From assembly GCA_963706835.1 (NCBI GenBank), contig CAVPOB010000015.1:186001-250000 (forward strand): 64,000 nt of DNA. The letters run 5' to 3'. Position numbers and translations under genes: made by a program. This document shows, in pieces, positions 25,739-35,820 of the stretch. Every line of letters starts with the position of its first letter. Within the stretch, counting starts at the first letter, position 1. The notes beneath the pieces are model-generated. The model worked only from the letters and a program-made list of their open reading frames with translations, had not been told where the DNA came from and ran no database searches. The DNA is from CAVXYG01 sp963706835. Lineage in GTDB: Bacteria > Actinomycetota > Actinomycetes > S36-B12 > GCA-2699445.

Positions 25739-25924
25739 TCCGCGGTTCGGACCCGGCGCTTGCCGGGTCACCGGCGAGCGGTGCCCGGTCATCAGCGCAT
25801 CGCCGACGAGCAGGGCGCCGCGGTCGGGCAGGTGACGGGCGACGTGCCCGGACGTGTGTCCCGGCGTGTGGATCGGCACCGGGTGGCCCGGGACGTCCAG
25901 CGGGCCGTCGGTGAACGTCGTCGC
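25739..25924 (-). pseudogene. Fragment of an MBL-fold metallo-hydrolase
   Basis: Roughly 60 codons read DVPGHPVPIHTPGHTSGHVAR and then LLVGDALMTGHRS, the HTPGHTxGH and GDAL segments of metallo-beta-lactamase-fold hydrolases. The N-terminal half with the HxHxDH metal site and the C-terminal end are missing, and no start codon with a ribosome site is near. It is a decayed leftover in the accessory region between the IS copies. Confidence 0.7.
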
Positions 25925-26731
25925 GCCGCTCGCGCGCTTGTCGCACGACCCGGAGACGCGGTTCGCCGAGGAGTGCACCGCGGACGAGACGTCGTGGGCG
26001 CATGATGCGCGGGGCGGCTGTGGCCCACGGGTGTCCCTGCTGAATGCGTTCCAGTGCAGTGCAACTCCCCCACGTTGTCCTGCCGAAGGACGGATCGCGG
26101 TGGTACCGGTCTGCGGCTGCCCAGGGGCGGGTCACCGTCGAGAGTCATCTGGGCGGAGACCCGGCCCGGCCTCAGGGCACCGGGTGCGTCGACCGATCGG
26201 CTCGGCACCTGCCTGCGCGATAGGGCTCCTCGGAAATCCGTCGTCCATTTCGAGCACCATGATGTGGCTGCGCGCGCGGCGCCGTCGCTGCTCCGCCCCG
26301 TCTGGCAGGCGAACCGCTTGCTGACGTGATCTTGCTGAACGCCGATCGGCAGGCGATCGACGGCGCCTCCTGCAAGCGCGACAAGCGAGTCTCGCCCGAC
26401 AAGGACATGAGCGACTCTGCGTCCGGTCGGAGACTCTGGGACGAGTTGGTGCGAATCTCAGGAGCACTCGAATGGGTACCGATGCGCCGCGGCGTCAGGC
26501 AGTGTGTGGCGGGATGCCGTGCTGGCGTGGCTCGGATGGCGCCGATGGTCCCTAAGGCATCGGCAGCGGTCTCGTGTTTCCCTACCGGCGCTTGCGAACG
26601 ACCCGGCCGGTAGGGACGAGCGGCTCGCGGCAGGGACCTTCAGCCCTATCTGCCGGGGGTTGCGGATCGCTAGGTTCACGGGCGTCGGAATCGAAGGGCC
26701 AGCCCCCTGGCCCTTCAAGGGAGGAGCCATC
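25925..26731. other. About 800 bases without a recognisable gene
   Basis: Open frames exist on both strands but none shows a start with a ribosome site, sustained codon bias or a domain I recognise. The composition is slightly less GC-biased at third positions than the neighbours. It is probably debris of former genes between the MBL fragment and the SRPBCC gene. Confidence 0.5.
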
Positions 26732-27169
26732 ATGCCGGTCGTCGAGGAGAGCATCGTCATCAACAAGCCGCGCCCCGAGGTCTTCGCCTTTGCGGCAGAC
26801 TCCGAGCACTTCCTGCACTGGGCAAGCACGCTCACCGCGTTCGAGGCGACTCCGCCCGGTGCCTTCCATGCCGACACCACCGCGAAGGGCACGCTCCGGG
26901 TCGCGGGCCGCAGTTTCGACTGGAGCGCCGAGATGACCGACTTCGAGGACGGGGTCGTCTTCGGCTTGCGGAGCGTGGAGTCGGCCATGCCCTTCGACTA
27001 CAGCTACCGCTTCGAGGATGTCGCTGACGGCACTCGTGTCACGTTCCACACGGACACCCCCGACCCGACCGGCTTCTTCGGCAAGCTCACCGAGCCGGTC
27101 GTTCTCCGGATCTACTCGCATGGGGTGAAGACGAACTTGGCGAACCTCAAGGCGCTGCTCGAGGCCTGA
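26732..27169 (+). CDS. SRPBCC-family (polyketide cyclase/START-like) protein
   Basis: 145 residues from ATG 26732, preceded by GGGAGGAG. The pattern VEESIVINKPRPEVFAFAADSEHFLHWAS is the typical N-terminal strand and helix of SRPBCC cavity proteins, and the C-terminal long helix ends in VKTNLANLKALLEA. Such proteins bind hydrophobic ligands; no catalytic residues can be assigned. The open frame extends upstream but without coding signal. It lies about 190 bases before the aldehyde dehydrogenase, on the same strand. Confidence 0.87.
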   Translation: MPVVEESIVINKPRPEVFAFAADSEHFLHWASTLTAFEATPPGAFHADTTAKGTLRVAGRSFDWSAEMTDFEDGVVFGLRSVESAMPFDYSYRFEDVADGTRVTFHTDTPDPTGFFGKLTEPVVLRIYSHGVKTNLANLKALLEA

Positions 27170-27363
27170 GGTTCGACGCCCAGCAGAATCCGCCGAGCGC
27201 TCCTTGCCATCGGTCCACCGCACATTGGGCCGCCGCGGGAATCCGTGCGGAACGGGCACATGGCGTGGGTTCGTGTGCCCTTGGTCCCTGGCCGCCGACC
27301 CGGCCCTCTGCGTGACTGGCCTTGACGGCTCCCGACGGCAGGGGGCAGCGGAGGGTGGGAATG

Positions 27364-29047
27364 ATGAGCACCACGACATCCATGGCCATGGACCAGGCGA
27401 TCGACGATCTGCGGGCCGGCCTCCCCTCGTGGGTGGGGCTGCCTGCGTCGGAGCGAGCAGCACTGCTGCGGGCGGCGCGGCGGCGCGTCGTGCCGGAGTC
27501 CGAGGAGTTGGCTGCAGCGACCTGCGCGGCGAAGGGGGTCAGCCGGGGCGGCCCTTACGCCGGGGAGGTTGTCGCCGATCTGTCGCTCATCGCCACCGTG
27601 CTGCGGGCGAGCGAGACGGTTCTCGGCAACATCGCCGACGGGAAGGACCTCCTTCCGGCCTCCGCGATCCGCGAACGGCCAGACGGGCAGGCCGAGGCGC
27701 AGGTCGTACCGGCCAACCCGATGGAGCAGGTGCAGTCCGCGCTTTGGGGCCTGCGCGTGGATGTGCGGATGCTGCCCGGACACACCGCGCAGGAGACCCT
27801 CCTCGAAACCCAAACCCCGTATCCGGGGAAGGCCCCTCGGGATCCTGGCGGTGGCGCTGGTCCTGGGCGGCGGGAACTTCGTGTCCATGCCGGTCGCGGA
27901 CATGCTGCAGGTGATGCTGGCAGGGGGGAGCGTCGTGCTGTTGAAGCTGAACCCTGCCAACGACTACATCGGCCCCTCCCTGGAGCGCATCTTCGCCGAC
28001 TTCGTGGAGCGCGGCTGGCTCCGTCTGGTGCGCGGCGGCCCCGACGTGGTTCGGGCCCTCGCCCACGACCCCCGCATCGACCGGATCCACATGACCGGGA
28101 GCAAGGCCACCTACGACGCCCTGGTCTGGGGCGAGGACGGGCTGGCCGAGGAGCGCCGGGCGCAGGGCAGGCCGTTGCTGGACAAGCCCTTCACCGCCGA
28201 ACTGGGCGGTGTCAGCCCCTGCATCGTGGCCCCCGGGCCGTGGTCGAAGGCCGACATCCGTCGGCAGGCCGGCCGCATCTGCTGGCAGAAGCTCTACAAC
28301 GCCGGCCATGCCTGCTCAGCGACGCAGATCCTGATCGTCCCCGATGAATGGCGGCACACAGATGCCCTGCTCGACGAGGTCCGTCGATTGATGGCAGCGC
28401 TGCCGCCGCGGCAACCGTACTACCCCCGCACGCAGCAACGGCTTGACCGCGCCCTCGCGGACTGCCCGCAGGTCGAGGCGCTGCATCCGCCGGACCGTCG
28501 GCTCATCGCCGCCGGGCTGGACCCGGGCAGCGACGCCCGGCTCTTCAGCGAGGAGGTCTTCGCCGATCTCCTCGGGGTGGTGCGGCTGCCGGGCCGCAGC
28601 GTCCCCGCATACCTCGAAGCGGCGGTGGCGTTCGCCAACGGCCGGCTCGCCGGCAACCTCGCTGCGATGCTGCTCGCCCACCCCCGGACCCTGCGCGAGC
28701 ACGCAGCAGCGGTCGAGGGGGCGATCGACGACCTCGCCTACGGCATCGTAGGGCTGAACGAATCGCCCAACATGAGCGTCGCAGCCAACGGCTGCGGGAC
28801 ATGGGGAGCGTTCCCGGGCAACCCACCCGCCGACATCGGCAGCGGCATCGGGGTGGTCGCGAACGCCCTCATGTTCGCCGCACCGCAGAAGACGGTGGTC
28901 CGCGGCGCGTTCCGGCCGCTGCTCAAACCGCTCACCGACGCGACACACCGGCAGGTCGAGTCCGTCAGCGCCGCCCTCCTGCGGATCACCGGGGACGACG
29001 ACCTGCGGGCCCTGCCCTCGCTGCTCCTCGGCATGCTGCGAGGCTGA
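27364..29047 (+). pseudogene. Aldehyde dehydrogenase-family protein, frameshifted
   Basis: The start at ATG 27364 follows GGAGGG. The first frame encodes about 155 residues ending near YPGKAP (27830). One extra base then moves the reading to the frame with LGILAVALVLGGGNF, HMTGSKATYDALVWG, LDKPFTAELGGVSPCIV and YNAGHACSATQIL, which includes the catalytic cysteine segment. Together about 560 residues of an NAD(P)-dependent aldehyde or acyl-CoA-type dehydrogenase of a less studied ALDH branch. Either a pseudogene or a single-base sequence error. It lies between the IS1380 remnants. Confidence 0.85.
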
Positions 29048-29469
29048 GGGGATGCCGCAGGGCCGTTCGGCTGGCGCACCCTGCCCGGCGCTGTCCTCCG
29101 CTGCCGTGCCGCCTGAATGGTCCAGCACCGTCGCAGGAGTCGGCCCTGGGCGGCGGCAGGAGCCAGCGGCCACCGCCCAGCTCCAGCGACGCCGTCAGCG
29201 CCGCACCACCGGTAGTGCCGGAGCGGGAGGGCCACTCGGGCGATCTCCGCGGCGATGGTGGGTCTTCCCGTGGCTCAGCGGTCTCCTTCAGGACTCACAC
29301 AACTGCCCTGCCACGAAGTCGCGCGACAATGCGTCAGCCCGCCCGGGAGGCTGCAGAGCGTGGGCTGTGCCGGACCTGCCCCCTGGGCTCCATGAGGACC
29401 TGCTGATATCGGCGCTCGCGGCTGCAGTCGGCCCCCAATCGCGGTGAGCAGTCGCTGCTGGACAAAGCG
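29048..29469. other. About 420 bases without a recognisable gene
   Basis: This stretch follows the aldehyde dehydrogenase and ends at the left edge of the second IS1380 copy. I see no start with a ribosome site, no family motif and no strong hairpin in it. Confidence 0.5.
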
Positions 29470-29910
29470 TTACCCTGAATCCACAGATGATCTTGGCCGT
29501 GTGGGGCGTGGTAGAGACGCCGAGGTGCTCGGCTGAGCGTGAGAATGGTTGGTGCGAAGCAACCATTCACGTCGCGCGGGGAGCACCTCGTAGATGCAGC
29601 CTTCGCACGCTTGTTCCTCGATGTCAGCAGCGTTCGACGAGCCCGACCCTGGTCGTGTCGGCGGGCCTGGTCCCAGCGGTCGCACTGGCCGAACAGGTCG
29701 GGATCGGTGAACTGGCGCGGCAGCGGCTGGACGCTGCCCGGCGACGCCGGCGCGAATGCCGGGGCCAAGGTGATGTCGCTGGTCGCGGGGATGGCCGCGG
29801 GCGCGGACACGATCGACGGGATGGACGTGCTGCGGCACGGCGCGACCGCACGGGCCGACCTGCTGCCCGGGATCGACCAAGGGTGCCTGATCGACATCGA
29901 CGAGGCCCCA
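29470..29910 (+). pseudogene. IS1380-family transposase remnant, copy 2 (3' truncated)
   Basis: It shares with copy 1 the left end from TTACCCTGAATCCACAG and the hairpin (GAATGGTTG/CAACCATTC at 29543-29568), then about 215 bases at near identity. It also keeps the segment deleted from copy 1 (ALAEQVGIGELARQRL, VMSLVAGMAAGADTIDGMDVLRHGA). It stops after GCLIDIDEA, so the catalytic core and right end are missing. A frameshift early in the coding part also separates the start from the body. Same orientation as copy 1. Confidence 0.83.
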
Positions 29911-29972
29911 CTCAGCAATCGGGAACACCGCACCCATCACCGGGCTGGACGACCTGCCTGGAAACATCGCAC

Positions 29973-31208
29973 CTAGGCCGGCAGCAGGACTCCCGGGTTC
30001 ATCACACCCTCGGGGTCCAGCGCACGTTTGATCGCGCGCATCGCGGCGATCTCGGCCGGGGAACGGGACAGGTGCAGGTAGTCGCGCTTGGCCCGGCCGA
30101 TGCCGTGCTCGGCGGAGATGCTGCCGCCGTGCGCGGCCACGGTGGCCAGGACCTCTGCGTCCCAGTCGCGATCGGCGTCGATCACCTCCAGGTGCAGATT
30201 GCCGTCGCCGACATGGCCGAACATGCCGATCGCTGGGACGAGGGCGAGGACGGCGTTGGCGAAGGCGTCCAGCCGCGCGCTCGGCAGGCTGACATCGAAC
30301 TTCTGCACGACCGTGCCAGCGTCGGTGGCGGCCCGGCCCCAGGCGTCGGTCATGCCCTCGCGGACCTCCCACAGGCGGCGCTGCTCGGAGGGCGCGGTGG
30401 CCACTCGGACCTCCTGCTCGGACAGGGGGTCCAGTCCCTGCGCGGTCCCGCCATCGGCCACCTCGAGGAACAGGGTCCACGGGGCGTCCGGCACGCCAGG
30501 GGGGCCGCCCACCAGCCGTCGGCTCCCGGCATCGATCACCTCCGCGGCCATGAGTTCCGCGCCTGCCCGGCGGACCGCCCCGACCAGCGCCAGGCCGGCC
30601 GCCAGCGTCGGGATCGGCAGGACGGCCAGGCTGGTCTGCGGCGCCGGCGGGTGCAGGCGCAGCCGCGCAGCCGTCACCACGGCCAGCGTTCCCTCCGACC
30701 CGACCAGCAGGTGGGACAGCGAATACCCGGTGTTGTTCTTCAGCAGCCCGGCGGTGTCGTCGATGACATCGCCGCTCGGCAGTACCGCCTCCACCCCGAC
30801 GACCTGGGCGCGCATCATGCCGTAGCGGATCACGCGGATGCCGCCGGCGTTCGTTGCGACCATGCCGCCGATGGTGGCGGTGCCACGGGCGGCGAGGTCC
30901 ACGCCGAACGCCCACCCGCTGCCGCGCAGGTGGTGCTGCAGCTCGGCCAGCGACACCCCCGCGCCGACGGTGACCTGGCCGGTGTCGGCATCGACCGGAT
31001 CCAGGCGCCGCAGCTTCGAGGTCTGCAGCAGCACCGTGTCACGGCTGGAGGCCGGCACGGCACCGCCGACAAGGCCGGTGTTCCCGCCGCGCGTCGTGAT
31101 GGCGCACCCGGACCGCAGCGCGGCAGCGACCTCGGCCGGCGTGCTCGGCCGGGCGGTGTCGACAGCGGTGCCGGTGAACCGCCCGGTCCAGTCGGTGAGG
31201 ATCTCCAT
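29973..31208 (-). CDS. FAD-binding oxidase (FAD_binding_4 / D-lactate dehydrogenase type)
   Basis: About 411 residues from ATG 31208. An N-terminal PCMH FAD-binding domain (ITTRGGNTGLVGGAVP near residue 38, then TIGGMVATNAGG and LLVGSEGTLAVVT) is followed by a C-terminal FAD-oxidase domain with the conserved end HGGSISAEHGIGRAKRDYL. This is the VAO-type family of D-2-hydroxyacid dehydrogenases (D-lactate, D-2-hydroxyglutarate or glycolate oxidase subunit D); the exact substrate cannot be told. The stop lies about 60 bases from the end of the second IS remnant and the protein is complete. Confidence 0.92.
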   Translation of the reverse strand: MEILTDWTGRFTGTAVDTARPSTPAEVAAALRSGCAITTRGGNTGLVGGAVPASSRDTVLLQTSKLRRLDPVDADTGQVTVGAGVSLAELQHHLRGSGWAFGVDLAARGTATIGGMVATNAGGIRVIRYGMMRAQVVGVEAVLPSGDVIDDTAGLLKNNTGYSLSHLLVGSEGTLAVVTAARLRLHPPAPQTSLAVLPIPTLAAGLALVGAVRRAGAELMAAEVIDAGSRRLVGGPPGVPDAPWTLFLEVADGGTAQGLDPLSEQEVRVATAPSEQRRLWEVREGMTDAWGRAATDAGTVVQKFDVSLPSARLDAFANAVLALVPAIGMFGHVGDGNLHLEVIDADRDWDAEVLATVAAHGGSISAEHGIGRAKRDYLHLSRSPAEIAAMRAIKRALDPEGVMNPGVLLPA

Positions 31209-31390
31209 GCCGTCATCTTCGCGCGAAGCCCGGCATGGTTGATCGCGGCCCTGATGGGGTACCGCCGGGCACAGCCTCGCCGGCGAGTCGGTGGTTCCGT
31301 CGGCAAGGAGCAGATGATCAACCAGCGCCACGGCGAGGTCGGCCCGGGCCGACCGGGAACCCGCCGCCATCAACCAGCGCCATGGCAGGG

Positions 31391-33119
31391 TCAGCCGATC
31401 GCCCCCCGCACGGCTGCGGCGTAGGCGGCCTTGCCCGCACCGGTCAAGTGCAGCCCATCTTCGAACCACGCGGCCTGACCCTCTGACAGCGCGGCCCAGT
31501 CCACCACCGCGACGTTGTCGAACCCGGCCGCTACTTCCGCGATGGTCGCATTGGCCTGCGGGACCCACGCGAAGTCGGCGTTCGAATTGATGAGTACGAC
31601 CCGCTGCGCGCCCGCCAGATCGGCGAGCACCTGCTCCAACTGCGCAGCGGGCACCGGGCCCGCGTTGCCGAGATGGATCACCACGACACCGGTGGTCGGC
31701 TCCACCCGGCTCAGGATGTTCACCGGCGCCCGGTTCAGCCCGGCATCCACGACCACGCCGGGGAACTCCCCCCGCAGCGCCTCCACCGACCACAGCGTCA
31801 CCGAGTCCCCGTACCAGGAGATGTCCGTGACCGAAGGCGCCGCCGGTGCGGCATCGGCCACATCCGCGGTCTGCCCGAACGTCTGCAACTGCACGACCTC
31901 AGCCGCCCGCGGGGCTGTCGCCACCAGCGCCCCCAACGCGCAGGCCAGCGCCAGCGCCGCCGCCGCAGCCCGCCGGTCGAGCCACCCGGTCGGGAACGTC
32001 CCGCGCCGGATCGGCACCTCCAAGTACCGGTAGGACAGGTCCGCCACGACCAGTACCAGTGCGATGCGGGGCGCGGAGAGCCAGAGGCCGTCCCACGGCA
32101 GGTCCTGCCCTGGCCGCGTCACCAGGAAGATCGGCCAGTGATACAGGTAGATGCCGTAGGACCGCAGCCCGATCCACCGCATGACCGGGTTGTCCAGCGC
32201 CGGGCCGAGCGGCGAGGCCGGATGCGTCGCCGCCGCCACCACGAGCACGAACACGGCCGACGTCACCAGGAACCCGCCCCGATACAGCCAGGAGGTGTAC
32301 TCGGTGACCGTCAGCATCAGCAGCGCGCTCAGCGCCAGCCCGATCACCCCGGCGCCGGCCAGCACCCGCCGCGCCCCCGGCACCACGCCGGTCCGGAACC
32401 GCGCCACGTTCCAGACCGCCGCCAGCGCCGCGCCGGACAGCACGCTCATGGCGTGGGTGTCGGTCCCGAAGTAGACCCGCGTCGGATCAGATCCCAGCGG
32501 CACCTCGTGCTGCACCGCGAACACGCCCATCCACGCCGTCGACAGCAGCGCCCCGATCCCGGCGACGACGAGGACGCCGAACCGCGCCCGCCCATGCGTC
32601 ACCAGCGCGATGATTCCGAGGATCACCGGCCATAACAGGTAGAACTGCTCCTCCACCGCCAGCGACCACAGGTGCCCGAGCATGTTCCCGCGACCGATGA
32701 GGTCGAAGTAGGACTGCTCCTGGCCCAACGCCCACCAGTTGCTGATGTAGAACAGCGCGCCGGGCAGGTCCAGCAGGGTCTGATGCGCCACATCGCGTGC
32801 CACGACGCCCGCTAGCGCCAGCGTCCCCACGAGCATCAGGAGCAGCGCCGGGAGCAGCCGCTTCGCCCGGCGCAGATAGAACTGGCCGTACCTGATCCGC
32901 CCGGCACGCTCGATCTCGGCGAGCAGCAGCGTGGTGATGAGGAACCCGCTGATGACGAAGAAGAGGTCGACCCCGAGGAAGCCGCCGGGCAGCCACCCCA
33001 GGCCGAGGTGGTAGACGAGCACCGCAGCCACGGCGATCGCGCGCAGCCCGTCGAGTCCATCGGATCCGAGTCGCCGATTTCGCCGGGGCTGGCGCCGCCG
33101 CCTCCAGGACTGCCGTCAC
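31391..33119 (-). CDS. OafA-type acyltransferase (acyltransferase 3 with SGNH-like C-terminus), 5' frameshift likely
   Basis: An uninterrupted frame of 546 codons begins at GTG 33031. The family's usual opening GLDGLRAIAV is encoded just upstream in the same frame, which has no ATG, GTG or TTG before its stop. In the neighbouring frame, a GTG at 33119 reads VTAVLEAAAPAPAKSATRI and would join perfectly after a one-base shift near 33058. About ten membrane helices follow, with FFVISGF and SLAVEEQFYLLWP. A C-terminal SGNH-like domain (SWYGDSVTLWS; DGLHLTGAG) then completes the protein. It probably O-acetylates a cell-surface polysaccharide. Confidence 0.85.
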
Positions 33120-33406
33120 GGTTCCTATCGTGGCGGCTCGACGGCGCTGCTCCTGGGATTGCGGCATCGAGTGGCGGCCCTGGTCGCCACCGTGCTGCTC
33201 CCGGGCTTCACCCCGCACCCGGACGACGACCTGGAGTCTCACCCCGAGGTCGCCTCCAATGACGACGCCGCGATGGCCGACGCCGACGCCCTGATGGCCG
33301 CCGATGGCCCGCGGAATCTGCTGCGTTGATCGTCCGGTTGCCGAACGCACGTCGCCGCGGACCCCGGCGCACCCGGGACCCGCGGCGACAGTGGTGCTGT
33401 CAGCAA
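33120..33406. other. Intergenic stretch with a hairpin and a doubtful mini-ORF
   Basis: A hairpin with perfect 10-bp arms, GTCGCCGCGG (33351-33360) and CCGCGGCGAC (33380-33389), lies just beyond the ScyD-like gene and may terminate it, though no T-tract follows. A short plus-strand frame from GTG 33170 to the TGA at 33327-33329 encodes about 52 residues with an acidic middle (PDDDLESHPEVASNDDAA). No family is recognised and no ribosome site is clear. Confidence 0.4.
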
Positions 33407-34473
33407 CTACGGCGTGATCATCACGACCTGACCGGGCCCGAAGACTCCGGCAGAGACGTAGAGCTTGCCCTTGTACGACTCGATGGCCACCGGCTCGTCG
33501 AGCGTGGCGATCGGCACCGGGCCGCCGCCGGACAGCATCGACACCGTGTTGCCGAACAACTCGGTGACGTAGACATGGCCCTTCTTGTCGACGGCCAGGT
33601 CCGTGGCGCCGGAGAAGCCATCACCGATCTGGGCAAGCGCGCCCGTGCTCGGGTTCACGGTGAAGACGCCGCCGCGCGGACCGAGCGGGGACGGACCTTC
33701 CGGACCACCGGGCAGGCTGCTCACGTAGAGCATTCCATCCGGGCCCAGCTCGGCGTCAGTCGGCACGAAGTCGAAGTTCATCGTCAGGCCGATGGTGCAT
33801 GCCGGCAGCCCGAACGCGCCCGCAGTCCCGGCGTCGATCGTTGCCGGACGCGGGGGCATCACGGCGAGGGTGCTCATCGCGCCCTCGGACGTCACCCGCA
33901 CCAACGAGTTGCCCCCGGCATCGGCCACGACCCGGTCGCCGTTGGGCAGGATCGCCACGGCGTACGGGTTGGAGTCCACAACGCCGTTGTGCGGCAGCAG
34001 CGCTTCAGCGAGGTCCGGCGGCAGGGCGGCAACCTCTCGCCGGCACATGCTGGCGACAGGCCCTGGAGCCCGTAGTCGTTGCCCGCGTCCGGGTTGTACA
34101 TGGCCTCGTACTCGGCGAGGTTCGCCAGCGTCTTGGTCTTGCCGCTGGGATTGACGACCTTGAGCTGAGCGTCGGCAAGGTAGCTCGTGGTGCCCCGGCC
34201 ATTAGCCTCGACCGCTGTGACGAAACCACCCTCGCCGATGACGCTCGCCGTGCCCTTGCGCAGCTCGGTGACGCTGCCCGGGCTGCCGCCGAAGAAGTCG
34301 CTCTGCGTGACGTAGACGGTGCCGTCACTGCCGACCGCCAGGCCGAGCGGCGAACTCAATCCGTCCAGGATCGGATCGGACACGGTTGCCGCGTTCGCCG
34401 GCACGGCCGTGGCCAGGGCCAGCGCCGCTGCAGCGCCGGCGATGAGGGCCGAACGGCCCTTGCGAAGATTCAT
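33407..34473 (-). pseudogene. ScyD/ScyE-family secreted beta-propeller protein, frameshifted
   Basis: The N-terminal frame gives a signal peptide (SALIAGAAAALALATAVPANA) and the repeats SPLGLAVGSDGTVYVTQS and NDYGLQGLSP, up to CAGE at about 34037. Two extra bases in a GAGAG run then shift the frame, and the protein resumes with VAALPPDLAEALLPHNGVVDSNPYAVAILP and several blade motifs (LAVDKKGHVYVTELFGNTVS) to its normal end. Together about 350 residues of an extracytoplasmic beta-propeller of the ScyD/ScyE type. Its function outside scytonemin clusters is unknown. Broken gene or sequence error. Confidence 0.82.
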
Positions 34474-34598
34474 GGAATCCCCTTTCTTTCGTGTCGCACA
34501 CTATGTCTGCGCTCGCGCTTTGCCTAGCCCCTGACCCGAGGCACCTCGCACCGCACTCACGGCGTCACCGTCCGTGCTCGGCTCCCGGTGGGGCTTGT

Positions 34599-34652
34599 GC
34601 GTTGATCGCTGCGAATTCGCGCACAAGCGCCAGAATTCGCAGCGATCAACGC
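34599..34652. repeat. Palindromic repeat family GAATTC, copy A (perfect)
   Basis: Two 20-bp arms, GCGTTGATCGCTGCGAATTC (34599-34618) and its exact reverse complement (34633-34652), flank a 14-base loop GCGCACAAGCGCCA. It lies in the divergent region between the ScyD-like gene and the AbiEi-like gene. Two further, less perfect copies lie at 35698-35748 and 35821-35871, sharing the arms and the loop start GCGCAC. Confidence 0.9.
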
Positions 34653-34738
34653 CGCACTCCCATCCACACGTCCCACACGATCCACAGCCAACGCTGCGGG
34701 AGGCTGCGGCGGCGCGGAGGCAGGGCACGCTGCCGGGT

Positions 34739-35656
34739 GTGGATCAGTTGGCCATCGACCGCCTTGTCCTCGACAACCACGGCGTTGTGCGCCGTACGGA
34801 GCTGCTCACGTGCGGACTGCACGAGGCCACGCTGCGGCGGCAGACACGCGCTGGGCTGTGGCGTGTTGCGGGTCCGGGCATTCTGGTTCACCACACCGCC
34901 GAGCCCGGCCTGGCGACCGACACCCGCGTGACGGCCCTATGGCGCCCCGAGGCCATCCTCACCGGCCCTTCCGCAGCGGTGCTCTGGCCCCAGCTCGCGT
35001 GGCAGGACGAGTCGCTGCCGGATCGGGCGATGATCATCGATCGCCGGTCCGCGCGGGGGCCGTGGCGCACAGTGCGCAATCCGGTGGCGCACCCGGTCAG
35101 GGTGGCTGGATGCTTGGTGGCCGACCGTCGGGCGACGCTGATCGACCTGATCCGCTTCCTGCCCGAGCGCCAGGCCCAGGCCATCGCCACGGCTGCCATC
35201 CGGACTGGCCTGACGGCAGCGCCACTGCTGCAAGAGGCCGTGGGCGCCTTCGGGTCGCTGGAAGGTGTTCGCCAGTTGCGGCGGGTGGTGGGCAGCCTGC
35301 GATCAGGTGCCCACTCGGCGGGCGAGTTCGACTTGCATGAAGCGCTGCGGCACGCCTCGATCACCGGTTGGGTGGCGAATCTGCGGGTGACCGAGGGTGG
35401 GCGCACCTTCGTCCTGGACGTCGCCTTCACCAAGGAGCGGGTCTACCTGGAGTACGACGGCCGGCGCGCGCACGGCGTCCGCGCCTTCGATCGCGACCGA
35501 GACCGGCAGAATGTCCTGACCGCAGCCGGCTGGGTCCCGATCCGGGTCACGTGGGAGATGCTCGCTACCCCCGAACGGCGGGAGGCGCTGATGGCGCAGA
35601 TCCGCGCAACCCTCCTGCGACGCCGCGCCTCCGAACTCGGCGCTGCTTCGTCCTGA
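34739..35656 (+). CDS. AbiEi-antitoxin-like / DUF559 endonuclease-fold protein
   Basis: About 305 residues from GTG 34739 (VDQLAIDRLVLDNHGVVRR). The longer frame upstream crosses the palindromic repeat, so a later start is preferred. The N-terminus resembles the winged-helix domain of type IV AbiEi-like proteins (NHGVVRRTELLTCGL, LRRQTRAGLWRVAGPGILV). The C-terminus resembles the DUF559/Vsr-like endonuclease fold, with FVLDVAFTKERVYLEYDGRRAH and then DRDRQNVLTAAGWVPIRVTWE. Such proteins are abundant in actinobacteria and of unknown role. No cognate toxin gene is adjacent, so a toxin-antitoxin function is not supported. Confidence 0.8.
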   Translation: MDQLAIDRLVLDNHGVVRRTELLTCGLHEATLRRQTRAGLWRVAGPGILVHHTAEPGLATDTRVTALWRPEAILTGPSAAVLWPQLAWQDESLPDRAMIIDRRSARGPWRTVRNPVAHPVRVAGCLVADRRATLIDLIRFLPERQAQAIATAAIRTGLTAAPLLQEAVGAFGSLEGVRQLRRVVGSLRSGAHSAGEFDLHEALRHASITGWVANLRVTEGGRTFVLDVAFTKERVYLEYDGRRAHGVRAFDRDRDRQNVLTAAGWVPIRVTWEMLATPERREALMAQIRATLLRRRASELGAASS

Positions 35657-35697
35657 TCGGCGTGTCGACACTACCGCCCGCCGGCTGCCGCCCGTTC

Positions 35698-35748
35698 GGT
35701 TGATCGCAGCGAATTCGCGCACCACGGCAAGGAAACGCAGCGATCACC
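35698..35748. repeat. Palindromic repeat family GAATTC, copy B (degenerate)
   Basis: It reads GGTTGATCGCAGCGAATTC, then GCGCACCACGGCAAG, then GAAACGCAGCGATCACC. The outer TGATCGC/GCGATCA arms are kept while the inner part is imperfect. It lies just after the AbiEi-like gene, between convergent genes, where it could end transcription from both sides. Confidence 0.8.
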
Positions 35749-35820
35749 ATGCGAGGCACCCACCAGCCCCCACGCGCGACGGTCGCCACGGTCGCAACGG
35801 CCGCCCAGAACCGCCCAAGC

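Noticed and set aside
31317..31386. Two direct copies of ATCAACCAGCGCCAyGGC, 52 bases apart
   Set aside because: Only two short copies next to the acyltransferase end, with no symmetry or third copy; too little to name an element.
33170..33329. Small plus-strand ORF with acidic middle
   Set aside because: No ribosome site, no recognised family and only about 52 codons; not enough to call a gene.
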